A DNA stretch of 64,000 nucleotides from Amphibalanus amphitrite (GCF_019059575.1 NW_024881869.1:372001-436000); one strand, 5' to 3'; shown: positions 32,801 to 42,572, counted from the first letter of the stretch. Notes: generated by a model not told the origin, from the sequence alone. Numbers and translations: made by a program.

Positions 32801-35584
32801 TCTCACTTCTATCTGTAAGAATCTTGGCTGGCACCACAGTGTATATAAATAGCTGGCACCACGGCGGAGCCGAACCCCGGGCGGCCACCCTCGCCGCCCT
32901 GCCCAGGCTAGCCTCAGGGTATATTGAGTGAAAGGCTAGCCTATCCCCCGGGGGCCATGAACTTAGTAATTGGACGCTGCTTGTCATGTGGTGTACATTG
33001 CAGAGCCTGATATAATATGCCAACTGGATGCGGCAGACACCCCTTCCACCCATAGTCCCACACAAACTCAAACATTTTTTTTTTTTCAGAAAGAACATTT
33101 TAGACTGAGCATTCCTTCAGCGCACTTGTGCACTCGTGATAGGATCTACAAACATGCATCACCATTGGAAAACTTGCAATGGTGGGGATTGAAAAGCACA
33201 ACCGCACTCATAAATTGGTGCGAAAGTTCCCAATAGTTAGGGTTCAAACTTCACACCCAAACCCCCTCCCCCTGGACCTATCCTCACCATCAAGTGCAGA
33301 AAGAAAAGCTGAGGAAGCAGGGAACACCATAATTCACAGATATACCTTAACAATACAGCGCTCAGGTGCAGGTCAAACTTCACCAAATCAAGATTGTGAT
33401 AAAGGTGAAATCGGCCAGAAAACTGGCCAAATGATGGACGCAAAATGACATTTGTGGTCAGCGCGTCCCAAAGCCCCAGTAAACTACATCTGGGCAAATG
33501 CGCGAGGAAGCTCTCTTAAAACTTTCCACAGAACCTGGTGTCCAAAATTACTAGCCCACGGCCACGCCGTACTGGGACTGGGGTATTTCTATAACGCGCC
33601 CCACTGGGGAGGGCTATTCAAAGCCCCACCGTCTCTTAATTCCGAAACTACTGGGCTGATTTTCAAAATTAAAACGGGGCCTGATAGCACTGCAAAAACT
33701 TTGTTGTGGAACGTAATATTATTGACCTCGAGGTCACCGATGACGTCACATGTCAGTTCAAAGTAAAAATTATTAACGTTTGGGCTTGCTCACAACTTGG
33801 GCTCTGGCCGCCGGCTTACGAGAAAGATCAGGCTCCTATTTGGTTTACACGGTTGTGAATATATGCGTAAGATACCCTGAGGGTATCAATGTTGTACTGA
33901 TTTTTCAGGTCAAGGCCAGGTCATCCTATACGCCACGGAAATTTAATATCATGTATCGGTCACCTGACACATGTTTTATGATCCACTTCGGCCATAAATT
34001 TCGAAATCAGTGTCTCTGTGTCATTTGAGGCCATTTCCAGCTGAATATAGCTGAGATCAGGTCACTTTCATGTAAAAAGGTCAAATTTTTAAGTTGAAAT
34101 ATGCTAGAGACAAAAAATTATTATAACAAGAAATTGTTAAATATAACAAGAAAGGTGTCCTTTAAATGCAGTCAGCAGTTTGAGTTCAGGAGCACGATGG
34201 TGCTATTTATTTTGGTGTACCATTTTGAAAACTTACTGAAAAATGGGTTTCAATTTTTGATAATGGTGAAATATTTACCACAAAACGCATAACTTAGCTT
34301 TTTTGAAGATGTAAAACTTCATAGACTGCTTCATCGGTATGTGTTCTACCACATGTATTCGTTTTTTTAAGTCGAAAAGTTATCAAATAATTTCAAGTGT
34401 TATGTCATTTTTTAATGTTTCGAAGCTTCGAAAATCCGAGATAGTATAGCTTGGTAGCCCTGTGTATTTTGAGTCCTATCATGCAAAGGAATTGGATCTA
34501 GCTTAAGAACAGTTCCTGAGAGACTGAGAGCCATTGTAGCATTTCAATGTTTTGCATCAAAATCGGTCGAACATGTTGTCTCTCTTACGTCATTTCTGGT
34601 CGATTCATGGTAGCTACGAAACTTTTGTCTTGACACAAGGTGTCAAATTAGTGCAGCCAAAGGTATCTGAAAGTTTCGTTTTGACACGTCTAGCGGTTTA
34701 GAAGATCTTACTTAAAAATGGGACTGGGCTCTGTAGAGCCCCCCCCCCCCCTCACAGTGGGGCGCGGGCTAGGTATGCATTGGTGCTAGATAGGCATGCT
34801 TTGACTAATGATCTGGTAAAGTCGTAAAATTTACTGATCGCTGATCCGCGGTACGAAAATAAAGAAAACAGCGAGCTCAGCTGGCTCGGCTTTCAATAAA
34901 ACTCACAGGACCGTGAGCTGTGCCGTGGTGAAGACGGCTCCTCGTTGGCGGTGATAATTTTTTTTTTTTGTCAATGCTTTCACCACCCTAACAGCCAGAT
35001 GAGCTAACTGTGGGTAACGAGTGTGATTGATTACGAATCTGATTGATTTTCTGCGCAATGTTGAACAGCTTTTCCGTGCGGCTTCGGCTTATCGGCCTGC
35101 GAAGACTCGCAGGTGTCGCTAGGAGCATTTGCGCTCAGGACCCTGGTTCCCGAATAATTTGGTTATTAGCAAGACTCCACTTGTCAGGTGGACGGCTTCG
35201 TTGAAAGCACATCAACACACTGACCGCTGAAGTACCTATGTAAAATGACCTTTTTTATTGAAGAGACAAACATTCGCTGGGCAGGTATTCATACCTAAAC
35301 ATAAGATGATGACTGAAGATGTACCTGATCATTTTGTTCTTAATGTTTTCAGGTTGTCTGAACTAGAATCGCGATTGAGACAAAGAAAGCTACCAAAACC
35401 GCAAGAAGAAACCGCTGAACAGGAGATCGAGGACATAAAGTCAACTCTCAAGGAGCACGAACAAACGCTGAAAAGGCTGCGCACCGAAAACCGCCGGTCG
35501 CTGGCTATGGTTGCCGTGTTTGTCGTGCTGTTTGGCTCCTTGTACGTGATGTTTACTCTCCTGCGACAGATGGGCTGGGTGTGA
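26854..35584 (+). CDS. CCDC167: CCDC167 orthologue, tail-anchored coiled coil
   Basis: Two coding exons, 26854-26924 and 35353-35584, are joined in phase 2 and sum to 303 bp (100 aa); vertebrate CCDC167 has 97 aa. The first exon starts at an acceptor (CCTTGCAG) ending at 26834, so an upstream non-coding exon exists. Residues 8-70 form a charged coiled coil. The conserved segment LKRLRTENRRS precedes a single hydrophobic helix at about 74-94 (LAMVAVFVVLFGSLYVM), with a short tail. This is the layout of a tail-anchored membrane protein. The family has no known catalytic activity. The 8.4-kb intron contains a full antisense Gypsy retrotransposon and other repeats. No AATAAA is obvious after the stop. 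Confidence 0.88.
27247..27399 (-). repeat. 3' LTR of the Gypsy element
   Basis: 153 bp, identical to the other LTR by eye. On the element strand it starts TGTGGTGTTG and ends GGACCGTCACA. It includes the last part of no gene; the pol stop lies 49 bp inside the element. No canonical AATAAA is seen on the element strand. Confidence 0.93.
27400..27415 (-). promoter_or_regulatory. Polypurine tract of the Gypsy element
   Basis: On the element strand AGTGGGGGAGGAGTAG directly precedes the 3' LTR. Such a purine-rich tract primes plus-strand DNA synthesis in LTR elements. Confidence 0.65.
27448..31239 (-). CDS. Gypsy Pol: PR-RT-RNase H-integrase
   Basis: Intact frame read by -1 frameshift from gag; the frame is open from the slippery site at 31236-31242 to 27448, and no ATG precedes the protease. 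Counting from a GTG at 31176: the aspartic protease motif LVDTGA is at about 13-18, RT YMDD at 433-436, RNase H STDASD near 580. The integrase zinc finger (H-x4-H and C-x2-C) lies at about 798-836. The integrase core has D866, D928 and E964, an exact D-x35-E spacing. A GPF-type module follows (about 1110-1160), then an acidic tail; no chromodomain is seen. All catalytic residues are present, so the product is probably functional. Confidence 0.94.
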   Translation of the reverse strand, partial: KLKAAGPSLLSAGQPGNQSLHVGGTVDKIPCSWLVDTGAAVTCISASLPGINGLKMSPTARKPIGANGLPLNCIGAITANVGIGPTQVSHVPIIVVKELSAPAILGMDVLRRFPSFSVDLNAQLLHLGGHRMQLEARHCGVPTQPVSVRLLQDCVVEPHSERVVYVGADDFGRLPREVLFDPDPEKATRYGVASVPCFVRSDTGNRMPILIHNPGAESVKIYGNSVMGQVTAASVEEDAERDKLLRTGPAEVDISEADIGGADRKKLQSLLNEFRDVFANNEDELGRTHMATFKITTTDGPPVAVRPRRTPYHLRDEVRRQVASMEARGIIRPSVSPWSAPILMVRKADNSYRFAIDYRGLNERTVEEVTYLPTVKECLDSLSGSTLFSTLDLNSAYWQVPVAQEDRHKTAFCTEDSKWEFLVMPYGAKGAPSCFTRLMSVVLKGLLGNGVTAYMDDVVVGGRTVTEHLTLLRAVLERLRKAGLTVKSRKVVACRRRIRVLGHVVSGSAVQPDPERVEAIKGWPSPTTTKQVRQFLGMCTYYNDFVPQLQLLAAPLHQLSGKSRFYWDEGKELAFQRMKQALCEATALQLPDLQRDFEVSTDASDTGLGCILSQRDDAGVERPICFASKSFTDCERNWHIRDKEVFALIFAVRKFRHYLLGRPFRWYTDHFGLQWLKNTKDPRGRYARWIEELEEFQFSIHFRKAEENAPADALSRAQVCTTAELPVPVHEPVDTCPEADVPSLEELRRAQQQDERLGALSSELRLRRRDGQMSTQWRAAGYEPVFDPGNGLVLARKGRKQFVMIPQDLIPRILKLKHDKLGHFGSKKTRQKVIQAGYMWQGMSADVRNYCRSCEVCARSNDPPRRFRAPLQLTTQATSPWQHVAVDLMGPFGRCPTQRGNRFVLVVLDLLTKSVELAALPCKSAEAVSQALVEVLVYRHGIPESLLTDRGLEFENSHFKLLASTLGIDKKRISSFHPQANGAVERVNQTIGSLLRKRSQERAVDWDTQLNIVRFQYMSSPHSTTGRSPFYLQYGREPRTPELIRLENNTAGRTTEASWAKNLVRDLNSAHEEVVAREQQMKEARVRKSRGSGNAVQYQVGDRVFMKIPPKPGTPAKLQARWSGPFIVVQCRQGNTYWIKREDNFRQRFLRHHDQLKPVEPRKEHLQASERAADGAKLQGRRPSPAEGQSQGKSQHPGPATAQRELIFESEEEDVDDAEGEDDGEDDSEEGEPVPHPADVPARELRRSARERKPPDRLGEWTV
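31233..32321 (-). CDS. Gypsy Gag with two zinc knuckles
   Basis: A 362-aa product from the ATG at 32321, which lies about six bases past the primer-binding site. An upstream in-frame ATG at 32360 falls inside the LTR and is less likely. The N-terminal half is helical and capsid-like. The C-terminal part is Gly/Arg-rich and has two CCHC zinc knuckles of the form C-x2-C-x4-H-x4-C at about 314-327 and 344-357. These bind RNA for packaging. The TGA stop at 31233-31235 directly follows a TTTAAAC heptamer that permits Gag-Pol synthesis. Confidence 0.93.
   Translation of the reverse strand: MDGHGDSRVVWGEGEELDTFMRKVKAYRLQVGDEKKAIGKALLGLGSRIGIMDSLTEDDTSSVASLEAALRREFGASTRSYQTAFGTRARLPGETYGMFLAALQSLFVNAFPDTKADTSVAKALIKSRFLDGINATVSAQLRLLCPDLDVENLPARAKQIDEAMAGADGKPKPACAVGIIGNSAGSLEPAGQTVREPDSITKLRTEVAELSRSVLAIRDVITGAAGGCSSPGEEQVARIFPSRGPVGRGRVGAAWRRGGAAGAPGPRAGRGSMTPARDSAAGAGPPGGQGRSQEPHWGHADPGMEHGAMSRVVCWTCGEAGHIQRFCTRAPLARGRGRASPVMCWRCREFGHTQHDCPLSLN
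31236..31242 (-). promoter_or_regulatory. -1 ribosomal frameshift heptamer TTTAAAC
   Basis: On the element strand the last gag codons are TCT TTA AAC followed by TGA. The heptamer T-TTA-AAC fits the canonical X-XXY-YYZ slippery rule. Slippage by -1 gives TTT AAA CTG and enters the open pol frame exactly. The downstream stem or pseudoknot was not modelled. Confidence 0.85.
32327..32341 (-). promoter_or_regulatory. Primer-binding site of the Gypsy element
   Basis: One base after the 5' LTR the element strand reads TGGTGGCAGCGATAG. It starts with TGG, complementary to a tRNA CCA end. The tRNA species was not identified. Confidence 0.6.
32343..32495 (-). repeat. 5' LTR of the Gypsy element
   Basis: 153 bp, identical to the LTR at 27247-27399 by eye, and flanked on its outer side by AAAC. 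Confidence 0.93.
32500..33593 (+). other. CCDC167 intron, no clear feature
   Basis: The remainder of the intron downstream of the retrotransposon. Several open frames of 80-110 codons overlap on both strands but none shows a recognisable family. No element boundary was found. Confidence 0.35.
33594..34768. mobile_element. Degenerate TTAA-family element
   Basis: The left end AACGCGCCCCACTGGGGAG and the inverse of the right end, GCCCGCGCCCCACTGTGAG, are similar. They also resemble the terminus CCCGCGCCCCGTAGGG of the element at 55780-57488. The left part has the recurrent motif TCCGAAACTACTGGGCTGAT (33640) and later AGGTCA words. The flanking TTAA is mutated on both sides. It has no coding capacity. 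Confidence 0.5.
34769..35352 (+). other. End of CCDC167 intron
   Basis: No repeat boundary or exon is seen up to the acceptor TTTTCAG at 35346-35352. Confidence 0.4.
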
Positions 35585-35995
35585 TCGCTTCAATTCCATG
35601 GGACCTCCGGCACTGTGTGATTCGGATGATCAGTTGATGATTTAAAAGTTTAAGAGTGATTGTTATCTTTCAAGATAAGTCTGACTTGAGATCGTTCAGC
35701 TAGTGTATCCAAAACGTCTTTTCCGTTTTCATGAAGCTGATGGGAGTTTACATATTACGTTCCATCACCGCTATGCCATGCTTCGCGACGTGATCTCGCA
35801 CCTATAATGAAGATAATTTTATTAATTTTGTGTCCGATTTTTGTTCTCAAGTGTTTGGAGAATGCGCATATTAGTTTGTCCAGGGTAACGTCTTCCCCGT
35901 GCTTATCACGACCGTTGCTCTGAAGTTGATCATTTGCAAACTTTCGTGATCTGCATTCTACAGTCTTTTTTGCTCAATATGCCTGTATGGTTACT
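35585..35995 (+). other. CCDC167 3' UTR and flank
   Basis: No canonical poly(A) signal is found. AT-rich sequence near 35805-35830 (AATGAAGATAATTTTATTAAT) could serve. The region ends at a repeat starting GCGAGCGAGCGCAGCGAGCG. Confidence 0.4.
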
Positions 35996-37536
35996 AGCGA
36001 GCGAGCGCAGCGAGCGAAGTGAGTCTTTTCAATATAACGGAAAAATCTCAGTATGAGCGGCCCGGCCCGGCCCGGCCCGGCCTGTAACGCTTTTGAGAGG
36101 CTTATATCTCAGCAACCGCTGGACCGATTGGCCTGCGGTCTTTTTTGTTGGGTAGCCCCATCCCTTCTACCCCGTAATTGACTACTTTTGATACATCTCA
36201 GTGACCGTCGTGGCACGTGCCACGTGAAAAGTCAAGGGTGTTCAAGCTGTTTTGCAAAAGTAGTGATTTTGAGAGGCACATATCTTAGCAGCCGCTTGGG
36301 CGATTGGCTTGCGGTAATTTTTGTGGGGTAGCAGCATCCCTTCTACCAAAAATAGGGTACTCTCGATGCATGTGGGTCACCCCCAGTGCACGTGCAAAAT
36401 ACAACAATAAGAGGTGTCAAATTTGTTCCCATTTTAATAACTCGGTAATTACTGGGGCGATTTCGCTGAAACTTGGCATACAGGTAGGCACCCACCAGAC
36501 AATGCATTCCCATGTGTTGCGGTTAAGGTGCTACTGCACGTGCGCACGTGCAGGGGGCGCTTCCTGATCTCGAGAACGGCTGGGCCGATTGCGCTCAAAT
36601 TTGGTACACGGTTGGGGACCAGTTAGTAGGGTGCCGTGCAATAGTTAGTTTGGACCCCGTTTGCACGTGCGCACGTGCAGAATGCCGCTTCCAGATCTCA
36701 GGAACGGCTGGGCCGATTGCGTTCAAATTTGGTACACCGCTAGCGACCGGTTAGAAGGGTGCTTTGCGCAAGCCCGTTGGAAGTACCTTCTCGCCCTTCC
36801 GCACGTGCAGGGCTCACTATCTCGCTCGCTCGTTCTTCGCCCAAAAGGCGTTTTACTGGTAGTTATCTTTGTAAATAAATTTGTGGCTTCAAAGATTTAT
36901 TACGAGCGAGCGAGCGCAGCGAGCGAAGCGTAGTCTTTTCAATATAACGGAAAAATCTCAGTATGAGCGGCCCGGCCCGGCCCGGCCCGGCCCTGCCTGT
37001 AACGCTTTTGAGAGGCTTATATCTCAGCAACCGCTGGACCGAATGGCCTGCGGTCTTTTTTTCTGGGTAGCCCCATCCCTTCTACCCCGTAACTGACTAC
37101 TTTTGATACATGCCAGTGACCGCCGTGGCACGTGCCACGTGAAAAATCAAGGGTGTTCAAGCAGTTTTGCAAAAGTAATGATTTTGAGAGGCCCATATCT
37201 CAGCAGCGGCTTGAGCGATTGTCTTGCGGTCATTTTTATAGGGTAGCTGCATCCCTTCTACCAAAGGTCGGATACTCTTCATCTATGTGAGTGACCCCCA
37301 CTGCACGTGCAAAATACAACAATAAGAGGTGCCAAATTTGTTCCCATTTCAGTAACTCGGTAATTACTGGGGCGATTTCGCTGAAACTTGGCATACAGGT
37401 AGGCACCCACCAGGCAATGCATTCCCATGTGTTGCGGTTAGGGTGCTACTGCACGTGCGCACGTGCAGGGGGCGTTTCCAGATCTCGAGAACGGCTGGGC
37501 CGATTGCGCTCAAATTTGGTACATGGTTGGGGACCG

Positions 37537-38711
37537 CCCAGTAAACATGCCGACGTCGGCCCGACGTCGGGGTGACGTCGGCAACTCGGCATCGGCATGC
37601 CGACGTCGGCCCGACGTCGGTCCAACCTCGGCACGACGTCGGCTGGATGTCGGATATGCCCGCATGTTCCGACGTCCAGCCGAAGTCCAGCCGACGTCGG
37701 GCCGACGTCGGACCGAGATCAATTGCTGAGGTCCAGCCGACGTCGGGCCGACGTCGGACCGACATTGGCCGCTGTTTTGACCGTTAAAATAATATAAAAT
37801 ACATGTTTCATGTTTCATAAAGAGCTTCTGTATTCAAAATATCCTCAGGAAACTCAAATCTTCCTCCACGCCGCAACCCCCTGATCCGGACTGGACGGGA
37901 AACTTTATTCCATTTGGGATTGCCCGTAAGCCGAGCTCGCCAGTAGCCGGGTGCGGTGAGTGCTCGGGGGCTCCTCGGCCTATCCTTTGGTCAGGCTCAG
38001 CCCCGGCAACTCACCAGGGCCGGGCCCAGTTCATATAGAAAGGCCAGTCGGCAAGTGTCACTTTGCCAAAGTGCCACTTATCAAAGGGACACTTTGGGAA
38101 GCGTCGGTGCAGGTGTGTAAGAGTGGCTATATGAATCCATAGTGGGGTCGCCCTTTCCAATAAGTGTCACGTAACAGCAATGGGACCAGGGACTCTATAT
38201 GAACTGGACCCAGGGTGCTCGCCAAGAAGACCAATGTCTCCATCCTATGATCCTTCCGGCTCTGAAATGGTCTTGTCAGACCGAAAGGGCATAACCCAAC
38301 AAAACAAACCGAGTTCGTTAGCTGGCTGCGTGGTGTAGTAGTTAGCGCACTACCCTCGCGTTCGAATGACACGGAGTTCGAATCCCATCGCCGGCTGATG
38401 CTTTTGGCGTGTTGTCCCGGTAAACATGCCGACGTCGGCGACTGGGGGCTCGAATCCCGCCGCCGGTTGATATTTTTGGCGCGTTGTCCCAATAAACATG
38501 CCGACGTCGGCCCCGTCGGTCCAACGACAAACGATCTCGTCAACCTCGGCAAACGATCTCGGCCCGACGTCGGCTCGACGTCGGCTGGACTTCGGCTGGA
38601 CGTCGGAACATGCGGGCATATCCGACGTCCAGCCGATGTCGGGCCGAGGTGGAACCGACGTTGGGCCGACGTCGGGCCGAGCCTCGGACCGACGTCGTCA
38701 TGTTTACTGGG
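37537..38711. mobile_element. Inverted-repeat element packed with CCGACGTCGG
   Basis: Left CCCAGTAAACATGCCGACGT and right CGACGTCGTCATGTTTACTGGG are inverted ends. The insertion interrupts copy 2 of the 0.9-kb repeat; copy 1 shows the uninterrupted sequence (GGGGACCAGTTAGTAGG). Both ends hold many copies of the perfect palindrome CCGACGTCGG and near variants (37549-37775 and 38500-38700). Internal extra end-like words, CCCGGTAAACATGCCGACGT and CCCAATAAACATGCCGACGT, occur near 38417 and 38488, suggesting nested copies. No transposase frame is visible. Confidence 0.82.
38320..38396 (+). repeat. tRNA-like head inside the CCGACGTCGG element
   Basis: A box TGGTGTAGTAGTTAGCGCA and B box GAGTTCGAATCCC are well formed. 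A 7-bp acceptor-like stem (AGCTGGC with GCCGGCT) can pair with one wobble, but the anticodon arm is poor. The 3' half is repeated near 38440 (CTCGAATCCCGCCGCCGG), so it is probably a SINE or repeat module and not a tRNA gene. Confidence 0.5.
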
Positions 38712-38973
38712 CGGTTAGTAGGATGCCGTGCAAAAGTCGTTTTGGACCCCGTTTGCACGTGCGCACGTGCAGAATGCCGCTTCCAGATCTCAGGAACGGC
38801 TGGGCCAATTGCGTTCAAATTTGGTACACCGCTAGCGACCGGTTAGAAGGGTGCTTTGCACAAGCCCGTTGGAAGTACCCTTTCGCCCTTCTGCACGTGC
38901 ACTGTGCAGGGCTCACTATCTCGCTCGCTCGTTCTTCGCCCTAAAGGCGTTTTACTGGTAAGTAGCATATTAA

Positions 38974-39447
38974 AGGGACCCTCCCACCTTAACATAAGTT
39001 TTGAGTTGAGATAGCCAAATTGGTGGCCATGGCCTGAAAATACCGGTTTGGGCACTCACAACATCGAAAAATGCTTTAATTCGGAGATATGGAATTTCAA
39101 ACTTGCAGTTTTCGGATTCTAAGGGGCTAATGCATTGGTATGCCCCCTTAGAATTTGTGACGTCAGCGGAGGTCTAACGATTTTTAAATCTTTTACTAAA
39201 ACGTTTGGTAGCACGCGGTGGTATATGCTGCTTTGCGCGCAACAAATGCCGCACTTTCAAATAAAGTCGCTAGGAACAGCGGAGATCCCAGAAAGTAAAC
39301 AATAGTAAAAGTCTAATATCTTGAAAACCAGTGAATATTTTTCGATGAAATTTGGTAGATATTCGTTTTCGCTCTTCCTGAACCGAGCGACATCACTTTC
39401 ATGCCAATTCATTAACTTTTTTGAAGGTGGGAGCCGGGAGGGTCCCT
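38974..39447. mobile_element. 474-bp TTAA-target MITE
   Basis: AGGGACCCTCCCACCTT at the left is inverted at the right as GGGAGCCGGGAGGGTCCCT. Exact TTAA tetranucleotides flank it at 38970-38973 and 39448-39451, the target used by piggyBac-type transposases. Near 39313-39362 it carries the recurrent motif ending GATGAAATTTGGTAGATATT. No coding capacity. Confidence 0.82.
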
Positions 39448-39660
39448 TTAAGGATGGCAGTCAGCAGGGTAGCTATAGTCTGTTCCATATCAAGCTTGCA
39501 GTCGGAGTTTCTTCGGCAGATCGCTCCTCCGCTCGAATTTGCGTCTTAAAATGCAAGAGCTGTATATACAGAAATCACGCACTGCCTTCAGCAGGGCACT
39601 TAGGCTGCAAACTTGAAACGGAACAGAGTATAGGAGAGCTTTAATCCAAAATTAAGAGAA

Positions 39661-40480
39661 CTATGATTTGTTAGAGACTATCCCGGTGAGAGTGAGATGG
39701 CTTAGTATGCACCTGGCCTTGCCTAAAAACGACACACACAGACACACATATAACAATAATTCGGTAAATCTCAATACTACGCTGTTGGCTGTCAGGCGGT
39801 CTGCCAGCCATACGGGGTTGCGATACGGGGCGCAAACACCATACCGAGCTATCGGTCACGGACGTATCAGCATCCCCGTCCTTGTTATCATCACAACACA
39901 TTGCCTCATATCAGTGCATCGAGCTGTATCTGAAGCGCCAGCAACGTGCGATCTACGTCAGCCGTTGCCAACGCATCACCACTGCGACTGTCGGTGTGCT
40001 GGGCCGTCGGGTAACAGGAAACTACAGAACTCCGCCTGTTGTTTATCAAGAGGCTTCCGTGATAAATCACGGCACCCTCCTGAACCACGGCTGCATTGTC
40101 GTGAAGTCCTGACCGTCCAGTCTTCAGATTAAGGGCGGCAGCAGGCAGTGACAGGTGCACATCAGTGGTCAATGATGCAGGTCTTGAGGTCGTCTGGTTG
40201 AGCTGAAGAATCGAAGGAAAGTTTTCGGTCGACAGCCGGCAAGACCGGCACAAAAGTGGCAACATGGGTCAGAGCCAGGCAAGGCTACGTGAACCGGTCC
40301 AGGTGAGAAAGGCGAGGGCGCCGTGGGGGAGTCGAAAGAGTGCTGTCAGGGAGTTTCAGGAGCGCCGTTGTCAGGGAGTAACGGTAAACGGGAATTTCAT
40401 TATTTGGGAGATTTAAATTCACTGAAAGAGCCGCCAGGAATTGGTTGGGGGCGAGAGCGTCACGCTCAACCATAGTTCAT
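39661..40480. repeat. Dispersed repeat, copy 1
   Basis: Sequence at about 39930-40330 recurs with many differences at about 60115-60440. Shared words include CACGGCTGCATTGTCG, CCGTCCAGTCTTCAG, GGCAGCAGGCAGTGACAGG and GTCGACAGCCGGCA. Open frames on both strands are not conserved in phase. Family unknown. Confidence 0.65.
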
Positions 40481-40860
40481 AGGTAGATAGCTGTTGTTGA
40501 ACGTAGGTAGTTGTTTTTGAACCGACACTCATTGTTCGGGGCTCCAATGAGTCATTCACACAGCAAACACACAACTAGCAACTAGCAAGAGCAAAAACCG
40601 TGTGAGAACCGTGGCACGTAGCATCACCAAATTTCTGACACAACTTGGGGCAATCATTTGACACATGTTCTAAAAGTTTTCAGTTCCAGTGATCTCAGGT
40701 CAGGTCCTGAGCTCTCAAAAACCGGTACATGGTCAAAATAACACTGAAAATACACTATTTTGTCAATGAAATCTAGCTAGTTGTTCATCGCTTTCATTCA
40801 AACTGGCAGGATATGCTAAGTTCAATCCCGGTTTTTTCAGATTCGGGTGGCCAAGGTCAT

Positions 40861-42572
40861 CTAGAGGGGTGAGACTAAATGCTTACTTCGAAATCTAAGC
40901 TGTGTTGCGGCATTGGCGGTTATGTGCGGCGTGTATGCCGCATGATTAGTAAGCGGCGACCACTAAATTAAAGACTTAAACGCTCCAACCTGTTTTCAAT
41001 GAATAACACTGCATACCAAAAATGCCAATCGCTCTCGTCGTAAGATATTTAGATTTAAATAACTAATTTGTCTGCATCATCATTTTGAACCAAATTAATG
41101 CTTTCAACTTAGTACTCACTCACTCCTTCCTTCGTTGGCTCCAAACAGTACTTCGATTGTCTGGAAATCGTATGCCAAATCCCGCACCTGTATACCTACG
41201 ACTGGTGCATATAAAGGCCGATGTAAGAATTTCAATAGGCTCTCGCATGCGATTTCCTGGCTACCCAAAAAGTATGTTTCAGTCATGCTATCAAAACATG
41301 GTATGTCAGCCCTCTCACCAGCTTGTAGTGCCCCTGACCGTCATTAAAAGCCTAGTTTCCCTCCATCATCTCTACTAGATTTAGGTGATGCTCCGACAAA
41401 TTCACAAACAAGACCGAACTTGTTCGGAGTTCGGACTGTGAGTTAACCCTCGCCCTTTAGGGGGGGGGGGGGTCGAACGGACTCCCCTCGGTTTTTCGCA
41501 AATAACTCGCGTAAAAAGCGGCCGATCACGACGTAACTTTGAGTACCCTCGCGTTGATCAATTTTACACCTACCCTGAAAATTTCATGACGCTGACGCAA
41601 ATAACCTTTGACCTGTGACCTACTTTTCGAGACCATGTTTGGCCGGAACCGCGATTCAGCGTATGTCGGCTTGCATTAGCAGCGCGTTTGCAGTCTTTTC
41701 GTGGTTTCAAGCGTTCAAACATGTGATATGATGTTGCCCCCATGCATTAGGGTGGGTGTCAAGGTCACCTGAAGGTCAGGTCAGGTCATTGACCTTTGGT
41801 GACCTCGGTTCACTTTTCGAGTTTGACATGTTTCTAGGCCAGTTTTTTCGAGCTGAATTCGAATTAAGCAACCACATGAACGTTTACAAAGTAGTTTTGG
41901 TGCCTTCGTAACATGTTACGAGGCTGTCAGAGGCGGTTGACACCTACTACAAATACCTGGCAGGACCTCTACTGGTTGACCTGACCTGACCTAACCCGGC
42001 CTGGCCTAAATGAATGAAGACATCATCTGTGATAAAAACTAGCATGATATTCGTGATCAGCACCCCGAAAACCCCATAGCAGCCACACTACGACGTTCTA
42101 ACAGGTCCCAATTTTCCCGCCTTTTGGGTCATTGACCTGACCTACCTGGAAGGTCAACCGATGACCTAGGACCTTAAAATTGGGTATCATCGGCTTTCTC
42201 TCGTCACGGGCAACACGCTCGTTTTTTCCGCGAAGCTCTAGCTTGATCAGGAGCGAAACGGCAAGGGGTTATAGGTACCTTATACGTTCGCGGCTGGAAA
42301 AACACCAATACGGGCGAGGGTTAGGTTGACAGTATTAATTTGGTTCAAAACAATGATGTAGATAAGTTAGTTATTTAAATCTAAATATCCTATGACGAGA
42401 GCGATGGACATTTTTGGTATGCAGTGTTATCCATTGAAAACAGGTCAAAGCTATTGAGTTTTTAATTTAGTGGTCGCCGCTTACTAATCATGCGGCATAC
42501 ACGCCGCACATAACCGCCAATGCCGCAACGCAGCTTAGATTTCGAAATAAGCATTTCGTCTCACCCATCTAG
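40861..42572. mobile_element. Element with ~240-bp inverted repeats, nested insert
   Basis: Left arm 40861-41099 and right arm 42334-42572 are inverted copies starting CTAGA(G/T)GGGTGAGAC. Both contain the arms of GTATGCCGCATGATTAGTAA and TTTAGATTTAAATAACTAA. A TTAA element (41447-42320) is inserted between them, so the original length was about 0.83 kb. The central unique part shows no transposase. Confidence 0.8.
41447..42320. mobile_element. 874-bp TTAA-family element, AGGTCA-rich
   Basis: Terminal inverted repeats CCCTCGCCC and GGGCGAGGG are flanked by TTAA (41443-41446) and TTAG (42321-42324), the latter probably a mutated TTAA. A run of 12 G follows the left end. The recurrent motif lies at about 41502-41556 (ATAACTCGCG, GGCCGATCACGACGTAACTT). 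The middle (41740-42180) is dense in AGGTCA/TGACCT words. No protein. Confidence 0.75.

Larger units (their letters stand above)
35997..38965. repeat. ~0.9-kb tandem repeat pair, copy 2 interrupted
   Basis: Copy 1 is about 35997-36903. Copy 2 starts near 36906 and ends near 38960, but is split by a 1175-bp insertion at 37537-38711. Each copy begins GCGAGCGAGCGCAGCGAGCG, carries a (CGGCC)n tract, and ends with the inverse word CGCTCGCTCG and GGCGTTTTACTGGTA. Each contains five diverged subunits holding the motif ATCTC-G-AACGGCTGGGCCGATT. Between subunits lie CACGTG words, including the palindrome TGCACGTGCGCACGTGCA. Open frames across these subunits repeat each other and are not called as genes. 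Confidence 0.82.

Noticed and set aside
35258..35352. N-terminal extension of CCDC167 exon 2
   Set aside because: The frame is open upstream, but the acceptor at 35352 and the phase-2 join to the 26854 exon give the expected family length and start.
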